Source of the DNA: Hyphomicrobiales bacterium | Lineage (GTDB): Bacteria; Pseudomonadota; Alphaproteobacteria; Rhizobiales; Aestuariivirgaceae | DNA: 8,940 nucleotides | Assembly (NCBI GenBank): GCA_012032065.1 | Contig: JAAURV010000107.1 | Location: forward strand, 1 to 8,940 | Direction: 5' to 3' | Part shown: positions 6,291 to 8,940 of the stretch, in pieces | Position numbering within the stretch: position 1 is the stretch's first letter | Layout: the number at the start of each line of letters is the position of its first letter | Notes under the pieces: generated by a model | The model's database searches: none | What the model was told of the DNA's origin: nothing | Seen by the model: the letters and a program-made list of their open reading frames with translations, nothing else | Program-made: the position numbers and the translations under genes

Positions 6291-7238
6291 ATGACTCAAC
6301 GTTATGCCACCAGGCTCAACTCGTTCCGGATCAGAGAAGGCCAGAAAATTGGCGCGGCCGCGGCACTGCGCGAGGTTGCGAAGGTCAAAGGCATCTCCGC
6401 CGTCGAGTTGAACTACCCGCAGCACTTCATGGGCGAGAACGAAGATCTCCTGGCGGCCGCGCGTGATAGCGGGCTTGCGGTCACCGCGCTCAATCTGCGC
6501 TACGATGGGCCGGATTATGCCCATGGCGCATTTACGCATCCAACGGCTGCCAATCGCGACAAGGCAATGCGCATCTCCATGGAAGCGGCGGAGAAGGCGG
6601 CGCAGCATGACATCGATCATGTGATCCTGTGGATGGGGCCGGACGGATACGACTATCCCTTTCAGTGCGACTATCGCGCGCTGTGGAACATGGAAATCGA
6701 TGGATTCAGACGCGTTGCATCGATCTCCAAGAATGTCAGAGTAAGTGTCGAATACAAGCCGTCGGATCCGCGCAGACGCTCTCTCGTCAGCAACATGGGC
6801 GAGGCCCTGATCGCCGTGGCCGATGTGGGCTTGCCCAACTTTGGAGTGACGCTCGACTACTGCCATCTTTTGATGGCGCAAGAAAACCCGGCTTTCGCCG
6901 CATCGCTTGCTCTGGCGAAGGGCAAACTGTTCGGTGTTCATATCAACGACGGATATGGCCAAGCCGATGACGGCCTGATGGTGGGCACGGTCACTCTCTG
7001 GCAAACCGTCGAGCTGTTGTGGACGTTGAAAGAAGGCAGTTTTGAAGGGACAATTTATTTCGACACCTTCCCCGACAGGCTCGACCCCGCGGCGGAGTGC
7101 GCGGCCAACTTGGCGATGATGAAACGCCTGTCCGCGCTCGTGGATCGCGTGAACGCGGACGACGTGCGGCGCGCGCAAGCGGCACAGAACGCGGTCGAGG
7201 CCTCGCGCATCTTTCACGATGCCGTTCTCGCAAAATGA
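6291..7238 (+). CDS. Xylose-isomerase-like TIM-barrel protein (sugar isomerase/epimerase family)
   Basis: The 315-residue cytoplasmic protein belongs to the AP-endonuclease-2/xylose-isomerase-like TIM-barrel superfamily (PF01261), which interconverts aldoses and ketoses or epimerises them with a divalent metal. Barrel motifs in order are AVELNYPQHF (37-46), VILWMG (111-116), VEYKPSDPRR (153-162), GVTLDYCHLL (185-194), FGVHINDGYG (214-223) with DDGLMVG after it, and IYFDTFPDR (255-263). Likely metal and catalytic residues are E154, K156, D189, H192, H217, D219 and D258. ATG 6291 is chosen because family-like sequence begins there; the frame is open from TTG 6261, but that extension (LQLRGLLTA) looks non-coding. 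The ribosome binding site is weak (GGGGA, about 12 bases upstream). The stop overlaps the next ATG as ATGA, and the gene is divergent from the transporter operon. It probably isomerises the imported sugar moiety or a derived intermediate; the exact reaction is unknown. Confidence 0.87.
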   Translation: MTQRYATRLNSFRIREGQKIGAAAALREVAKVKGISAVELNYPQHFMGENEDLLAAARDSGLAVTALNLRYDGPDYAHGAFTHPTAANRDKAMRISMEAAEKAAQHDIDHVILWMGPDGYDYPFQCDYRALWNMEIDGFRRVASISKNVRVSVEYKPSDPRRRSLVSNMGEALIAVADVGLPNFGVTLDYCHLLMAQENPAFAASLALAKGKLFGVHINDGYGQADDGLMVGTVTLWQTVELLWTLKEGSFEGTIYFDTFPDRLDPAAECAANLAMMKRLSALVDRVNADDVRRAQAAQNAVEASRIFHDAVLAK

Positions 7239-8080
7239 ATCCACGCCCGCGCATCGCCGTGTTCGGCAGCGTGCACATGGACCTGATCGCGCACGCCGGG
7301 ACACTGCCGGAGAAGGCGCGTTCCGGCATGGCGCATGGATTCAGCATGGGCTTAGGAGGGAAAGGCGGAAATCAAGCTGTCGAATGCGCGGCGATGGGAG
7401 CAGAAGCATTCATGGTGACGAGGCTGGGAGGCGATGAGTTTGGGCGAAGCTTGCTCTCGTCGCTCCAGGCGCGCGGCGTCGATTGCTCGGGCATCGAAGT
7501 GGCCGAGGACAAGCAGACGGGGGCAAGCACCGTCTTGTCGTCGCCTGAGGGTTACACGTCGCTGATTTTTCCCGGCGCGGCCGCGGCCATGAAAATGGAG
7601 GACGTCGGGGCCTGCGTGACGGCACTGGCGCCGCTTCACATGCTCTTGCTTCAACTGGAACTTCCAGAGTCACTTTCCGTGGCGGCGGCGCGGGCCGCGA
7701 AGGAAATGGGGGCACGTGTGGTGTTGAATGCCTCTCCGCCACTTGCGATGAACGAAGAGCTGCGTCAACTTCTCGCGCTGAGCGACATCGTGTTGGTGAA
7801 TGAGAGCGAAGCGCTGGCGCTGGCGGGGACGGCGGATGTTCTGGCAGCCGCGAAGGTTTTGAACAGCATCGCCGTCATCACGCGAGGCGCTGCCGGAAGT
7901 TCGGCGAGCGACGGCGAGACAGCGTGGAATGAAGCCGCGCCAGCCGTTGCAGTCAGATCGACGGTCGGCGCCGGCGATGCGTTTCTGGCCGGCTTCTGTG
8001 CCGGATTGTGCGAAATGAAAGACTTGCCTTCGGCCTTGCGGGCGGGCACGCGCGCAGCCGCTCGAAAACTCTCATCCTGA
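7235..8080 (+). CDS. PfkB-family carbohydrate kinase, ribokinase-like
   Basis: The 281-residue kinase of the ribokinase/PfkB family (PF00294) would phosphorylate a sugar or sugar-like product in the cytoplasm. It shows GSVHMDLIA with D16 (11-19), the substrate-binding signature GLGGKGGNQAVECAAMGA (39-56), the ribokinase-like VVLNASPP (162-169), NESEA (189-193), VITRGAAGS (214-222) and STVGAGDAFLAGF (242-254) with catalytic base D248. The first Asp of the usual DTxGAGD motif is Ser242 here, an uncommon change. The C-terminus stops about 10-20 residues earlier than is typical. The start ATG overlaps the TIM-barrel stop (ATGA), so translation is coupled and there is no clear ribosome binding site. 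Because the preceding gene is an isomerase, isomerisation followed by phosphorylation is a reasonable inference. The stop is 11 bases from the convergent ATPase stop. Confidence 0.88.
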   Translation: MNPRPRIAVFGSVHMDLIAHAGTLPEKARSGMAHGFSMGLGGKGGNQAVECAAMGAEAFMVTRLGGDEFGRSLLSSLQARGVDCSGIEVAEDKQTGASTVLSSPEGYTSLIFPGAAAAMKMEDVGACVTALAPLHMLLLQLELPESLSVAAARAAKEMGARVVLNASPPLAMNEELRQLLALSDIVLVNESEALALAGTADVLAAAKVLNSIAVITRGAAGSSASDGETAWNEAAPAVAVRSTVGAGDAFLAGFCAGLCEMKDLPSALRAGTRAAARKLSS

Positions 8081-8091
8081 CTTTCAGGGAG

Positions 8092-8940
8092 TCACAGCCG
8101 CGCGCCGGATTGGGCGTCGAAAAGGTGAACGGCCGCGGCATCTATGATGAGCGGCAACATCTCGCCCGGCTCCGCCCTCAAGCGCTGCTTCACGACGGAG
8201 ACGATTTTCTGGTCGCCAAGACGCGCGAAGATTTGGGTTTCCGAACCCAAGGGCTCAAGGACGGCCAGGCTCGCCTTCACGCTGCCGCCCTTGCCGACAT
8301 CGATGTGCTCCGGGCGAATACCGTAGACCGCGGGTTGCCCGTCAGTCCCGGCTGGCGCGGATGCAAGCGGCAGCACCCCGCCATGTTCCGTCTCGAAGCC
8401 TGGCTTTTTGCCGCCACGTATGCGGCCCTTGATCATGTTCATCGCGGGCGAGCCGATGAAGCCCGCGACAAAGATGTTGGCGGGGCGGTCATAGAGTTCG
8501 AGCGGGGAGCCAACCTGCTCGATGACGCCGTTGTTCATGACCACGATGCGGTCCGCCATGGTCATGGCTTCCACCTGATCGTGGGTGACGTAGACGGTCG
8601 TGGTCTTGAGGCGCTGGTGCAGCTCCTTGATCTCGGCGCGCATCTGCACGCGAAGTTTCGCATCCAGATTGGAAAGCGGCTCGTCGAACAGAAAGACGGC
8701 CGGATCGCGCACGATGGCGCGGCCCATGGCGACACGCTGGCGCTGGCCTCCAGAAAGCTGGCGCGGATAACGGTCGAGCAGCGGAACGAGATCGAGAATC
8801 TCGGCGGCGCGGCGCACGCGCTTCTCGACCTCTTCCCTTGGCGTCGATCGCAGCATCAGCGCGAAGCCCATGTTCTGCGCCACGGTTTTGTGCGGATAGA
8901 GCGCATAGGTCTGGAACACCATGGCGATGTCGCGGTCTTT
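8092..8940 (-). CDS. ABC transporter ATP-binding protein, MalK/UgpC type (5' end outside window)
   Basis: The frame is open to the right edge, so 282 residues of about 360 are visible; the N-terminus with Walker A is missing. Visible in order are the Q-loop AMVFQTYALYP, the LSGGQRQRVAMGRAI signature near residues 62-76, Walker B VFLFDEPLSNLD near 82-93, and the switch histidine in YVTHDQVEAM near 117-126. GSPLELYDRPANIFVAGFIGSPAMN begins the C-terminal half, which carries the OB/TOBE regulatory domain (YGIRPEHIDVG, VHLFDAQSG) typical of carbohydrate-importer ATPases. It would energise the CUT1 permeases at 2476-4452. It is separated from them by the divergent isomerase/kinase pair and must belong to a transcript that begins right of the window, unless it serves several importers. 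The gene ends 11 bases from the PfkB stop, leaving no room for a terminator between them. Confidence 0.93.
   Translation of the reverse strand, partial: KDRDIAMVFQTYALYPHKTVAQNMGFALMLRSTPREEVEKRVRRAAEILDLVPLLDRYPRQLSGGQRQRVAMGRAIVRDPAVFLFDEPLSNLDAKLRVQMRAEIKELHQRLKTTTVYVTHDQVEAMTMADRIVVMNNGVIEQVGSPLELYDRPANIFVAGFIGSPAMNMIKGRIRGGKKPGFETEHGGVLPLASAPAGTDGQPAVYGIRPEHIDVGKGGSVKASLAVLEPLGSETQIFARLGDQKIVSVVKQRLRAEPGEMLPLIIDAAAVHLFDAQSGARL

Noticed and set aside
6246..7304. 352-codon open frame on the minus strand opposite the TIM-barrel gene
   Set aside because: Composition is Arg/His-rich, there are no family motifs, and the opposite strand carries a complete, motif-rich protein.
1..8940. CRISPR array, tRNA/rRNA genes, insertion sequences, phage or toxin-antitoxin genes
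   Set aside because: No direct-repeat spacing, cloverleaf-like sequence, transposase motif or terminal inverted repeats were seen; nearly all bases are accounted for by metabolic and transport genes.

Overview
The window looks like a chromosomal catabolic locus from a GC-rich alphaproteobacterium, most likely Hyphomicrobiales/Rhizobiales-like. This rests on codon use strongly biased to G/C at third positions, tightly packed genes with ATGA/TTGA overlaps, the style of the CUT1 transporter proteins, and a GC-rich palindromic intergenic hairpin of a kind common in that class. Taxonomy is inferred from style only; no rRNA or other marker gene is present.

Layout from left to right: (i) 1-51 is probably the 3' end of an unidentified rightward gene, followed by a convergent spacer with two dyad-symmetric elements. 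(ii) 208-6155 is one leftward operon, in transcription order: periplasmic solute-binding protein, 8-TM inner-membrane permease, 6-TM permease, class III PLP-dependent aminotransferase/phospholyase-type enzyme, and APH/choline-kinase-fold small-molecule kinase. Junctions are a hairpin-bearing spacer of 66 bases, then a 4-base overlap, a 1-base gap and a 4-base overlap. (iii) 6156-6290 is a divergent control region with a good sigma70-type promoter for the leftward operon. (iv) 6291-8080 is a rightward pair that overlaps by 4 bases: a xylose-isomerase-like TIM-barrel isomerase/epimerase and a ribokinase-like PfkB kinase. (v) 8092-8940 is the C-terminal three quarters of a MalK/UgpC-type ABC ATPase on the minus strand, converging tail to tail with the PfkB gene and running off the right edge.

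Together the genes read as a complete CUT1 (carbohydrate/polyol-type) importer plus a catabolic set: one isomerase/epimerase, two unrelated kinases (APH fold and PfkB fold) and a PLP enzyme. The APH kinase and class III PLP enzyme form a translationally coupled pair. The same family pair occurs in hydroxylysine degradation (kinase plus O-phospho-amine phospholyase), which suggests a nitrogen-containing substrate such as an amino polyol, amino sugar or glycosylated amino alcohol. The substrate cannot be read from the sequence.

Two transporter genes are frameshifted as written. The permease needs removal of one base in a CCCC run near 4046-4049, and the solute-binding protein needs one extra base near 5914-5935. 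Each single-base correction restores a full-length, family-typical protein (369 and 545 residues). Sequencing or assembly errors are the simplest explanation, but recent inactivation of the importer is not excluded.
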